NCBI GenBank assembly: GCA_905207625.1
Contig: CAJLLT010000001.1
Coordinates: 62,001 to 126,000, forward strand
Source of the DNA: an uncultured Eubacteriales bacterium
GTDB taxonomy: Bacteria > Bacillota > Clostridia > Oscillospirales > UBA644
Direction: 5' to 3'
Length of the DNA: 64,000 nucleotides
Below, one piece after another: positions 33,843 to 41,308 of the stretch; within the stretch, counting starts at the first letter, position 1, and each line of letters opens with the position of its first letter. A program made the translations under genes and the position numbers. The notes below the pieces were generated by a model. It was not told the origin of the DNA. It did not search any database and was given only the letters and a program-made list of their open reading frames with translations.

Positions 33843-35717
33843 TTACCATCTTCCGCCGGGTCTGCCTCCGCCCCCTCCGCCGGGAAAACCTCCACCACCG
33901 GGCTGCATTCCACCGCCCATCCCGGATCCGTAGATAAGGTTTGCAAGAGTAACTGTCTGTGTCTGACCGCAGGCGGATACTGTATAGCTTCCGCCCTTTA
34001 CGAGTCCGGGACAGCTTACAGCAACGCAGTTATACCTTTTATCCGGAGTATAGCTTATAAGAGTGTTGCCGGAAGAGTCTTTCACCGTAACGGGATCGGT
34101 GGACCAGGAAGAGAAGGAAAGAAGAATACTGCCCTGGGTCGAACCGTTGCCGAAATTCTGTGCCATTCCGGAGGATCCAGCCGCAACAAGAACGCCTCCT
34201 GTTATTGTTGCAGTGCCGTCATAGTCCAGGGCACCGTTTCCGTTATCGGTGGGACCGCTTACATATATCTCGCCGCCGGAAATATACAGATTTTCGTTGG
34301 AATCAAGCCCGTCGCCGGATGCGTTGACATATATCACACCTCCGGAAATGTTTATGCTGTAGGAAGATGATGATCCGAACGTATCCCCCGGACGCCAGCC
34401 GCCAAAGCCGGACTGATCCGCACCGCCGGCGGCATTTATGCCGTCATCGCTCGCTGTTATACGGACTGTTCCTCCGGAAATGTCAACGGTGGCTCCCTCA
34501 AGGCCTTCATAGCTTTCCGTGATATTGATCTCACCGCCGGAAACCGTAACTTTTTCATCAGCGTGTACGCCGTCGTCCCCGGTGCTTAAGGTCAGGTTTC
34601 CCCCGCTTATCGTTACGTTTCCGTTGGAATGAATTGCGTCGTCGCAGCTGTCAATAACAAATGTGCCGCCTGTCACCAGGACCTCACCGACCCCTTTCAG
34701 CCCCTTTGCACTGGTATCGGAGGATACTTTTCCCCGGCTTCCGCCGCCGGAAACGATGCGGTAATTTCCGCCCGACACGGTAAGGCGGGTCTGGGCCTGA
34801 ATCCCGTCCTCCCCTGCCGTAAGGTCAAGGTCGGAATTTTCTATATAAACAAATCCGAGGGCTTCATCGGAATCATTTGTGGAACGCAGAGCATCTCCTC
34901 CGGAGGTCACCTTCACCGCGGAATCCGTAACGGTGAGACTGTCTTTTCCGTTGATACCGTTGTTTTTTGCCGTCACACTGACTGTACAGGAGGACACTGT
35001 GACCGTATCCTTACCCGTAATACCGTTTTTATATGTGCCGTTGACAGTGAGCGACCCGCCTCCAGTAATGGTAAGATCTGCTTTTGAGTACAGACAGGCG
35101 TTCGGCTCCTCGTCCTCAGCGGATGACAGCGGATCGGTAAAAGTGTACGAAGAACCGTCGGAAAGGGTGCTGGAGGTTCCCTTCTCAACGATAACGGTCA
35201 CTGATGCCGCTTTGTATATATAAAGAGGACTGTTGAAACTGCAATTGATATTCACGTTACGGAGTATAAGCGTTACGTCTTTTTTCCTAGCGTCTACGAT
35301 CACCCTGCCGTCGGAAAGGTTTCCGCTGATCACATATGTCCCCGCTTCGGTTATCGTTACTTCGGATCCGGAAACGGAAACTCCGTTGCCTGAAACAGAA
35401 ACTGACGAACCCGAAAGAACAATGTCTGTTCTTTCGGAAGAGGACTCTGTCTGTCCTTCCGTCGGAATATCGGTACCGGGCTCTGTGGCGGGATCTTCCT
35501 TCTCCGTCGGCTGAATGGTGTCACTTTCGGTCGGAGTCTCCGTTCCCGGCTCGGTAGTTCCTCCGGCAGATGGCTGTGTCGCCTCGTTTTTTATATCCGT
35601 TGGAGTTTGCCCGGGTTGAGTCTCCGCGCAGCCGAACAGCATACACACCGACAGCGCAGCGCAGACAAGGATTGAAAAGACCTTTAAAAGAATCCTTTTA
35701 CTGCTTTTGTTTTTCAT
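33843..35717 (-). CDS. Secreted beta-helix carbohydrate-binding lipoprotein (DUF4353/Cthe_2159-like)
   Basis: About 624 residues. The signal peptide ends in the lipobox CMLFGCAE, followed by a long Thr/Pro/Glu linker. The body is a run of short strands: VTISGGNLTLSTGDDGVHADEKVTVSGGE, DISGGTVRITASDDGINAAGG and similar, forming a parallel beta-helix of the carbohydrate-binding DUF4353 family, whose characterised member binds pectin-like polymers. The C-terminus is a Gly/Pro-rich tail. The start is ATG 35717 (ideal spacing from AAAGGAGG), with ATG 35723 as alternative. It is divergent from the VTC operon and shares its control region. Confidence 0.82.
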   Translation of the reverse strand: MKNKSSKRILLKVFSILVCAALSVCMLFGCAETQPGQTPTDIKNEATQPSAGGTTEPGTETPTESDTIQPTEKEDPATEPGTDIPTEGQTESSSERTDIVLSGSSVSVSGNGVSVSGSEVTITEAGTYVISGNLSDGRVIVDARKKDVTLILRNVNINCSFNSPLYIYKAASVTVIVEKGTSSTLSDGSSYTFTDPLSSAEDEEPNACLYSKADLTITGGGSLTVNGTYKNGITGKDTVTVSSCTVSVTAKNNGINGKDSLTVTDSAVKVTSGGDALRSTNDSDEALGFVYIENSDLDLTAGEDGIQAQTRLTVSGGNYRIVSGGGSRGKVSSDTSAKGLKGVGEVLVTGGTFVIDSCDDAIHSNGNVTISGGNLTLSTGDDGVHADEKVTVSGGEINITESYEGLEGATVDISGGTVRITASDDGINAAGGADQSGFGGWRPGDTFGSSSSYSINISGGVIYVNASGDGLDSNENLYISGGEIYVSGPTDNGNGALDYDGTATITGGVLVAAGSSGMAQNFGNGSTQGSILLSFSSWSTDPVTVKDSSGNTLISYTPDKRYNCVAVSCPGLVKGGSYTVSACGQTQTVTLANLIYGSGMGGGMQPGGGGFPGGGGGGRPGGRW

Positions 35718-35747
35718 TTTCATGAGCCTCCTTTGTTCTTTTGCCGT

Positions 35748-35829
35748 ATCATACCACTCCAAACTAAAAACAACCTAAAGGCTTCCGGATATTTTTCTTT
35801 AGCTTCGCTTTAGGTGCGCCGCATATAAT
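35748..35829. promoter_or_regulatory. Divergent promoters with mirror-image 11-bp-period direct repeats
   Basis: On the plus strand CTTTAG occurs at 35797-35802 and 35808-35813, an 11-base period, and ends exactly 10 bases before TATAAT (35824-35829). On the minus strand CTTTAG (35780-35775) and TTTTAG (35769-35764) have the same period and end exactly 10 bases before TATGAT (35753-35748). Neither promoter has a good -35. This is the layout of OmpR/PhoB-type activator boxes, and an OmpR-type regulator is encoded nearby at 37320. Binding by that regulator is inferred. Confidence 0.7.
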
Positions 35830-35855
35830 ATACGTGTGACAGGGAGGTGCCCGAT

Positions 35856-36596
35856 ATGGCAGAAAAAATCATACAGTACAGTTTTAAACGGTACGAAAAA
35901 AAATATTTTCTTACTCCGGCACAGTATGAAGTATTTACAGAAAAGATACATCCGTACATGTGCCGGGATGAATACGGTCTTACGGAGATCTGCAACATTT
36001 ATTACGACACTGACGATTGGAGACTTATCCGCGCCTCGATTGAGAAACCGGTATACAAGGAAAAACTCAGGGGCCGCAGTTACGGTACTCCGGGAGACAA
36101 TGACCGGGTCTTTGTGGAACTTAAGAAAAAATATGCGGATGTGGTCTACAAAAGACGGGTTTCCGTTTCCGCCGGGCAGGCTCCGGGATTTCTCAGGTCG
36201 GAAGAAACTCCGGACGGTCTTGGTCAGATAGGAAAGGAAATCGAGTGGTTCAGGGATTTCTGGGGCGTTAACGCAAAGGTGTTTATAGGTTATACCCGTA
36301 TCGCCTGGAAGGGAACGGAAGACCCGGAGCTGAGAATCACCTTCGACACAGGCCTTCGCTGGAGGGAAACAGATCTTGACCTCCGGGCGGGAGATAAAGG
36401 ATATCCCCTGTTGGACACCGACCGTATTTTAATGGAAATAAAGATTCCGGGAACCTGCCCGCTGTGGCTGAGCAGACTGCTTTCGGACATGGAAATATTC
36501 GGAACATCTTTTTCAAAATATGGAACGTACTATCAAAAATACGTTTTAAATAAAAACGGAATATATACCGGTAAGGAGGCTCTTTTCAGTGCTTGA
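35856..36596 (+). CDS. VTC-domain polyphosphate-polymerase-like protein
   Basis: The 246-residue protein has the VTC tunnel fold: FKRYEKKYFLT at the start, ICNIYYDTDDWRLIRASIEKPVYKEKLRGRSYG, FVELKKKYADVVYKRRV and LMEIKIPGTCPLWLSRLL. In yeast Vtc4 this domain makes polyphosphate from ATP; bacterial copies beside DUF4956 are less well understood. The Arg/Lys/Glu residues of the tunnel look conserved. The start is ATG 35856, eight bases after AGGGAGG. Its stop overlaps the DUF4956 start by 8 bases. Confidence 0.85.
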   Translation: MAEKIIQYSFKRYEKKYFLTPAQYEVFTEKIHPYMCRDEYGLTEICNIYYDTDDWRLIRASIEKPVYKEKLRGRSYGTPGDNDRVFVELKKKYADVVYKRRVSVSAGQAPGFLRSEETPDGLGQIGKEIEWFRDFWGVNAKVFIGYTRIAWKGTEDPELRITFDTGLRWRETDLDLRAGDKGYPLLDTDRILMEIKIPGTCPLWLSRLLSDMEIFGTSFSKYGTYYQKYVLNKNGIYTGKEALFSA

Positions 36597-37251
36597 TTCA
36601 ATAATCAGTTCAACCCTGACTTTTCCCGTATTTCTCATCTGCACCGCAGTATCACTCGTTCTCGGTGCCGCAACAGCTGCCGTAAGTATGTTCAGATCCC
36701 GATGCAGCCGGAGTTTTGCCGTATCCCTGGCGATTCTTCCCGCGGTCGTACAGCTTGTGATAATGCTGGTGAACGGCAATGTGGGAGCCGGAGTAGCGGT
36801 GGCAGGTGCCTTCGGACTGGTGCGTTTCCGCTCGGCACAGGGAACGGCAAAGGAAATAACAGCCGTTTTTCTTGCCATGGCGATCGGACTGGCAACGGGC
36901 ATGGGCTATATCTTCGTCGCGACGGTATTCTTTGTTATAATAGCCGGAGTGATACTCCTGCTCAACGCGGTAAACTTCGGACAGAAAAGATCACAGGAGC
37001 GTATTCTCAGAATAACTATCCCCGAGAATCTTGATTACGACGGACTCTTTGACGACATCTTCGGAAAATACCTGAAAAAGTGTGCCCTTGACAGGGTAAA
37101 GACGTCCAATATGGGAACTCTTTATGAGCTTCAGTACCGGGTAACCTTCTCCGGACAGATGCTTCCGAAGGCATTCTTTGACGATCTGCGCTGCCGCAAC
37201 GGAAATCTCAACATAGTCCTTGACAGGGAGAACGATTCAGAGATCCTGTAG
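36589..37251 (+). CDS. DUF4956 membrane protein
   Basis: A 220-residue protein with three to four N-terminal helices, the conserved GAFGLVRFRSAQGTAKEITAVFLAMAIGLATGMGY block in outline, and a soluble C-terminal domain. DUF4956 genes are recurrent neighbours of VTC-domain genes, and the pair probably form a membrane complex. It starts at GTG 36589 (AAGGAGG upstream), coupled to the VTC gene. It ends in TAG. Confidence 0.85.
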   Translation: MLDSIISSTLTFPVFLICTAVSLVLGAATAAVSMFRSRCSRSFAVSLAILPAVVQLVIMLVNGNVGAGVAVAGAFGLVRFRSAQGTAKEITAVFLAMAIGLATGMGYIFVATVFFVIIAGVILLLNAVNFGQKRSQERILRITIPENLDYDGLFDDIFGKYLKKCALDRVKTSNMGTLYELQYRVTFSGQMLPKAFFDDLRCRNGNLNIVLDRENDSEIL

Positions 37252-37259
37252 AGCAGATA

Positions 37260-37288
37260 TTGACATTCTGTCGGCTTTGAAGTATACT
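37260..37288 (+). promoter_or_regulatory. Near-consensus promoter of the two-component system
   Basis: TTGACA (37260-37265) and TATACT (37283-37288) are 17 bases apart, so the regulator and kinase can be made independently of the VTC operon upstream. Confidence 0.75.
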
Positions 37289-37319
37289 TAAACAAAGTGA
37301 ATCAAAAGGAATGATCGTC

Positions 37320-37997
37320 ATGAGACTACTTATAGCGGAAGATGAGCCGGATCTGGCTGAAGCCCTTGCCGTTTTTTTTGAAAAGAACAGATTTACCGTG
37401 GACACGGTGGGAGACGGTTTTTCCGCCTACGAATATGCCTGCTGCGGCGAATACGACGCGATAATCCTCGACGTGATGATGCCGAAAATGGACGGTATCG
37501 AGGTTCTCAGAAAGCTCCGTGCGGAAGGAAATCAGACTCCGGTCATGATGCTTACCGCCAAAGCCCGGACAGATGACCGTATTACGGGCTTTGACGCGGG
37601 AGCGGACGATTACCTTCCCAAGCCCTTTGAACCGGACGAACTCATAAGCCGTGTCAGGGCAATGCTGCGCCGCAGCGGTGAATACAAACCCACGGTAATG
37701 AGTTTCGGGGACATAACCCTTGACACCAACACCGGCGAACTGGTATGCGGAGGGAAATCGGTAAGGCTGAGCGGGAAAGAACTTCAGGTAATGGAGCTCT
37801 TTATGCGTTCCCCGAAAATAGTTTTTTCCGCCGAACGGATAATGCAACGGGCATGGGACTGGGACAGCGATGCGGAGATCAATGTGGTATGGGTACATAT
37901 ATCCAATCTGAGAAAAAAGCTCAAAAGCATAGGTTCAGACGTCACTATCCGGGCAAACCGTGGCCTGGGATATATCCTGGAGGCAGAAAATGATTAA
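37320..37997 (+). CDS. OmpR-family response regulator
   Basis: The 225-residue regulator has a receiver domain with the acidic pair EDE, the phospho-acceptor Asp in AIILDVMMPKMDG, Thr in MMLTAK and Lys in YLPKPFE. Its winged-helix output domain is ELQVMELFMRSPKIVFSAERIM with VWVHISNLRKKL. The start is ATG 37320 (AAAAGGA upstream). It overlaps the kinase gene by 8 bases. Direct repeats of 11-bp period, the usual target of this subfamily, lie in the DUF4353/VTC intergenic region. Confidence 0.93.
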   Translation: MRLLIAEDEPDLAEALAVFFEKNRFTVDTVGDGFSAYEYACCGEYDAIILDVMMPKMDGIEVLRKLRAEGNQTPVMMLTAKARTDDRITGFDAGADDYLPKPFEPDELISRVRAMLRRSGEYKPTVMSFGDITLDTNTGELVCGGKSVRLSGKELQVMELFMRSPKIVFSAERIMQRAWDWDSDAEINVVWVHISNLRKKLKSIGSDVTIRANRGLGYILEAEND

Positions 37998-39216
37998 AAA
38001 ACTCAGGCAGAAATTTATACTTATAGCCACCCTTGCCGTCACACTTGTGATGCTTTTGCTGTGCCTGATAGTAAATGTGGCAAATTTCATTTCCGTAGAC
38101 TCCGGACTCAGGCAGATGCTGACCGTTATCTCCGACAACAGGGGCTCCATACCGCCCATGCCGAAAGATGACCGTCCCCAGGAGAAACGGGAGGGACAGT
38201 TCACACCCGAAACACCCTTTTCCACAAGATACTTCGTTCTCAGGTATACCGATGACGGCTCTCTGACTGGGGCTGACCTGGACAAGATCGCCGCGGTGAC
38301 CGAAGAAGACACGGACACTTTTCTTTCGGAGGCTATTTCCCACGGTAAGGGCTTCGGATATTTTTCGGGGTACAGATATTATGTGCGCCGGGTCGGAGAA
38401 AACCGCTGGATGGCAGTATTTCTCGACTGCTACAAAGACATGGCGACCGTAGGCAAAACGGCACTGCTGTCCCTGATAGCAATGGCTGTATGCGTAGGAC
38501 TGGTATACGTTATAGTGGTACTCTGCTCCCGAAGGGCAATAGATCCGGTAATTCAGAGCTACCAGCGGCAGAAACAGTTCATAACCGATGCCGGACACGA
38601 ACTTAAAACACCTATCACTGTCATTGCAACGAGCCTTAAAGTATTGGAAATGGAAACGGGAAAACAGAAATGGATAGATAAGGCTCAGGCTCAAACCGAA
38701 AAACTCAAGGAGCTTGTGAACTCTCTGGTGTCCCTGTCAAAAATGGACGAAGAGGACTCCCCTCTGCACTTTTCCCCGTTCAATATCAGCGATGCGGTCT
38801 CAGAAACGGTTGATTCCTTTTCGGACTTTGCCCGATCCGAAAATCACCGTATAGAAGCGGAAATAGAGCCGGGACTGAAATATACGGGCGACGAATACGC
38901 CGTAAGACAGCTTGTTTCCGTGCTTATTGACAATGCCGTAAAGTACTCCGCATCGGAAACTATCCGTTTCAGCCTGAAAAAGCATAAAAAAGGAATTATT
39001 ATACAAACGGAGAACGGATGCGAAAATCTCCGTCCCCAGGACACAGCCAAGCTCTTTGACCGTTTTTACCGTGCGGACACTGCCAGAACTCCGGGAACCG
39101 GGGGCTTCGGCATCGGGCTTTCCCTGGCACGGAGCATTGTCACGGCACATAACGGAGATATCCGTGCCGAACTGCATGACGGTAAAACTCTCACAATAAC
39201 CGCAAAACTTAAATAA
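37990..39216 (+). CDS. Sensor histidine kinase
   Basis: A 408-residue kinase. There are two membrane helices (about 10-35 and 158-180), with an extracellular sensor region of about 120 residues between them. The H-box is FITDAGHELKTPITVIATS, the N-box LIDNAVKYS, and the G-boxes GTGGFGIGLSLARSI. No HAMP domain is evident. It overlaps the regulator gene by 8 bases. The signal sensed is unknown; wall or surface polysaccharide stress is plausible from the neighbours. Confidence 0.93.
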   Translation: MIKKLRQKFILIATLAVTLVMLLLCLIVNVANFISVDSGLRQMLTVISDNRGSIPPMPKDDRPQEKREGQFTPETPFSTRYFVLRYTDDGSLTGADLDKIAAVTEEDTDTFLSEAISHGKGFGYFSGYRYYVRRVGENRWMAVFLDCYKDMATVGKTALLSLIAMAVCVGLVYVIVVLCSRRAIDPVIQSYQRQKQFITDAGHELKTPITVIATSLKVLEMETGKQKWIDKAQAQTEKLKELVNSLVSLSKMDEEDSPLHFSPFNISDAVSETVDSFSDFARSENHRIEAEIEPGLKYTGDEYAVRQLVSVLIDNAVKYSASETIRFSLKKHKKGIIIQTENGCENLRPQDTAKLFDRFYRADTARTPGTGGFGIGLSLARSIVTAHNGDIRAELHDGKTLTITAKLK

Positions 39217-39261
39217 TCACCGGGATGAACTTTTCCTTCTGTTTTGTCATAATATGCTAAT

Positions 39262-39278
39262 GGACAGTTTGACTGTCC
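39262..39278. other. Perfect 7-3-7 inverted repeat between kinase and Cys-rich gene
   Basis: GGACAGT-TTG-ACTGTCC lies 46 bases after the kinase stop, with only TTTG behind it. It may be a weak terminator, or an operator for the next gene; a CATAAT -10-like box lies at 39248-39253. Confidence 0.4.
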
Positions 39279-39312
39279 TTTGATATGCGACAAATACAGG
39301 AGGAAATTTTTT

Positions 39313-40119
39313 ATGGCGTCAACCAATACCGGCGGCGGGCAGAACCGCTGCGAAAACCGTGTATGCATCGACGTCAGCCGTGTTTACGACAGCTGCCGTG
39401 ACCGCGACTGCATGACCGATCTGCGCGTATATGTAAATGCTCAGGCTCAGGCTCTTCTCAACAGTGCGGTGAACGTAAAACCCATTGAGGCAAGAATCAT
39501 CTGGACCTATATCGACGTGGAAGCCCTTCCCTTTAACCGCGGTTTCTACACCGTCGATATTCACTACTTCTTCCTCTGCACCTTCGATGTATATACCGGA
39601 ATAGGCAGACCTGTCAGAATTGAAGGTCTCGCAACGGCAGACAAGAAGGTAATTCTTTTCGGCAGTGAAGGCGGAGCAAGCATATTCTCTTCCATTTATG
39701 TTCCCTCCAGCGAGGACATAATGCTCGGCAAGCGCACGAATCTGCCCAGAGCAACAGTTGAGGTGGTACAGCCCCTTATTCTCGACGCAAAGATTGTTGA
39801 GCCCGGCTGCAACTGCGGATGTTGCTGCTGCGACGTTACCGCCGTTCCCACAGCGGTAAAAGCCGCCTTTGACGGCGATCTTGTGGAAAGCCCCGACTCA
39901 AACAGGCTTTTCGCAACCATCGGTGTATTTTCCATAGTAAGACTCATGCGTGACGTACAGATAATCGTACCTTCCTATGATTTCTGCATTCCCGAAAAAG
40001 ACTGCTGCGGACCAGACGAAAACGATCCGTGCTCCCTCTTCTACAAGATGGAGTTTCCCCAGGATGAGTTCTTCCCGCCCGCCGCAACGGCATGCGACAC
40101 ATCCCCCTGCGAGGGTTAA
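39313..40119 (+). CDS. Conserved Cys-rich protein, possibly a structural surface or coat protein
   Basis: The 268-residue protein has an N-terminal Cys pattern (NRCENRVCIDVSRVYDSCRDRDC), a beta-rich middle (RIIWTYIDVEALPFNRGFYTVDIHYFF), a CNCGCCCC cluster and a C-terminal FCIPEKDCCGPDENDPC. There is no signal peptide. I recall similar proteins in Clostridia but know no confirmed function; spore-coat-like structure is a guess from cysteine content. AGGAGG precedes the ATG. It follows the kinase by 96 bases and ends at its own terminator. Confidence 0.7.
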   Translation: MASTNTGGGQNRCENRVCIDVSRVYDSCRDRDCMTDLRVYVNAQAQALLNSAVNVKPIEARIIWTYIDVEALPFNRGFYTVDIHYFFLCTFDVYTGIGRPVRIEGLATADKKVILFGSEGGASIFSSIYVPSSEDIMLGKRTNLPRATVEVVQPLILDAKIVEPGCNCGCCCCDVTAVPTAVKAAFDGDLVESPDSNRLFATIGVFSIVRLMRDVQIIVPSYDFCIPEKDCCGPDENDPCSLFYKMEFPQDEFFPPAATACDTSPCEG

Positions 40120-40133
40120 ACCGGCTTTACCGC

Positions 40134-40177
40134 AAAAGCGCGCGGAGGCTTTGCAGCCCCCGCACGCTTTATATTTT
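40134..40177 (+). terminator. Terminator of the Cys-rich protein gene
   Basis: An imperfect stem from AAGCGCGCGG and CCGCACGCTT encloses a GGCTTTGCAGCC inner loop, followed by TATATTTTT. Confidence 0.65.
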
Positions 40178-40197
40178 TGGGAGAAATGAAGAAATAA

Positions 40198-40614
40198 TCA
40201 CTTTAACCGGAAGAACTCTCCGCATTTGGGGCACCGTATGTCTCTGCCCTTCATGGTCCTGGGGATCTGCAGGACTTCCCTGCATCTCGGGCAGGGACGG
40301 TACAGTTTGGTTTTTCTGTCACGCCATGCCGCTTTGAGTATGCGGAAAAACTTGAATATCTTCGCCTTTATTCCTGTATATACCAGGTTTTCCTTTCGGC
40401 GGGCGTTCAGGTTTTTTGAGAAAAATCTGAAAACAGACCAGGCCAGAAGTGCCAACTCAAGTATCTGAATAATAACGGAATGAATAAAAAAGTTGAGGAC
40501 GATAAAGACAAGAAGAACTGCAAGGTTGAACTTGTACAATTCGTCGACGCCGTATCTGCCGTACATGAACCGTGCCACACGGTCACGGAATGACGGCTTG
40601 CCGCTGTTAGCCAA
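40198..40614 (-). CDS. Small membrane protein with C-terminal zinc ribbon
   Basis: A 138-residue protein with two central helices (FNLAVLLVFIVLNFFIHSVIIQILELALLAWSVFRFF region) and a C-terminal zinc ribbon CPRCREVLQIPR ... CPKCGEFFRLK. It probably starts at TTG 40614, with AAGGAGG nine bases upstream, overlapping the DnaJ gene by 8 bases. The pairing with a membrane J-protein suggests a joint role in membrane protein quality control, but no function is known. Confidence 0.72.
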   Translation of the reverse strand: MANSGKPSFRDRVARFMYGRYGVDELYKFNLAVLLVFIVLNFFIHSVIIQILELALLAWSVFRFFSKNLNARRKENLVYTGIKAKIFKFFRILKAAWRDRKTKLYRPCPRCREVLQIPRTMKGRDIRCPKCGEFFRLK

Positions 40615-41191
40615 TGTCCGACGCCTCCTTATCATAATCAAACAGTTGCACCTGCGCGGTTTTGCTCTGCTTTGGCTGGGGATAATAATACCGGTTCATG
40701 CCGAAAAAGGTACAGGCACGAAGGAGCAAAGACAAAAGCATCTGCAACATCAGAATGACAAAAAATATCTTAAGTCCGGGGAAAAGTACAACTCTCCCCC
40801 TTCTCTGCGTATTCTGCTGAGAGGGACCGGTGGTATAGGTATACCAGGTACTGCCGTCGTCACTGCGATATGTGCGGTATGTACGTCCGTAACCGGAATA
40901 GGGATTGCCGTAGTTTTGCCGCTGATCTCCCTGATAAGGACTGTAATAGTACCCTCCGTATGGATTTGTACCGTTACCGCTCTGCTGTTGCTGCTGATAC
41001 GTCTGCTTGCCGCTTCTTATGGCTACGATCTCGTCATAGGCGGCATTGACCTGCTTCATCCTCGCTTCGGCATTTTTATCGCCGGGGTTCAGGTCGGGGT
41101 GATATTTTTTCGCCAGAGCTTTATATGCCCGCTTTACCTCGTCGTCGGAAGCATCACTGCTGACTCCGAGTATTTTATAAGGATCGGTCAA
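40607..41191 (-). CDS. Membrane-anchored DnaJ-domain protein
   Basis: The 194-residue protein has a complete J domain (DPYKILGVSSDASDDEVKRAYKALAKKYHPDLNPG) with the HPD motif needed to stimulate DnaK. A Gln/Tyr/Gly-rich linker follows (YQQQQQSGNG, YGNPYSGYGRTY), then one membrane helix (GLKIFFVILMLQMLLSLLLRA). It starts at TTG. The G/F and zinc-finger domains of true DnaJ are absent, so it is a J-domain co-chaperone tethered to the membrane. Confidence 0.87.
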   Translation of the reverse strand: MTDPYKILGVSSDASDDEVKRAYKALAKKYHPDLNPGDKNAEARMKQVNAAYDEIVAIRSGKQTYQQQQQSGNGTNPYGGYYYSPYQGDQRQNYGNPYSGYGRTYRTYRSDDGSTWYTYTTGPSQQNTQRRGRVVLFPGLKIFFVILMLQMLLSLLLRACTFFGMNRYYYPQPKQSKTAQVQLFDYDKEASDIG

Positions 41192-41281
41192 CTCCGGCTC
41201 ACCCCTTCTATGATACTGTCATCAGTATACACTTATTTACCGCTTGCGCTGCGACAAAACCGTGAACTTTATATAAGAAAA

Positions 41282-41303
41282 GGACCCGGATATTTCCGGG
41301 TCC
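41282..41303 (-). terminator. Terminator of the HerA-like gene
   Basis: GGACCCGGA (41282-41290) pairs with TCCGGGTCC (41295-41303). Read on the minus strand it is followed by TTTTCTT; a T-run is present on the plus strand as well. Confidence 0.8.
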
Positions 41304-41308
41304 TTTTT

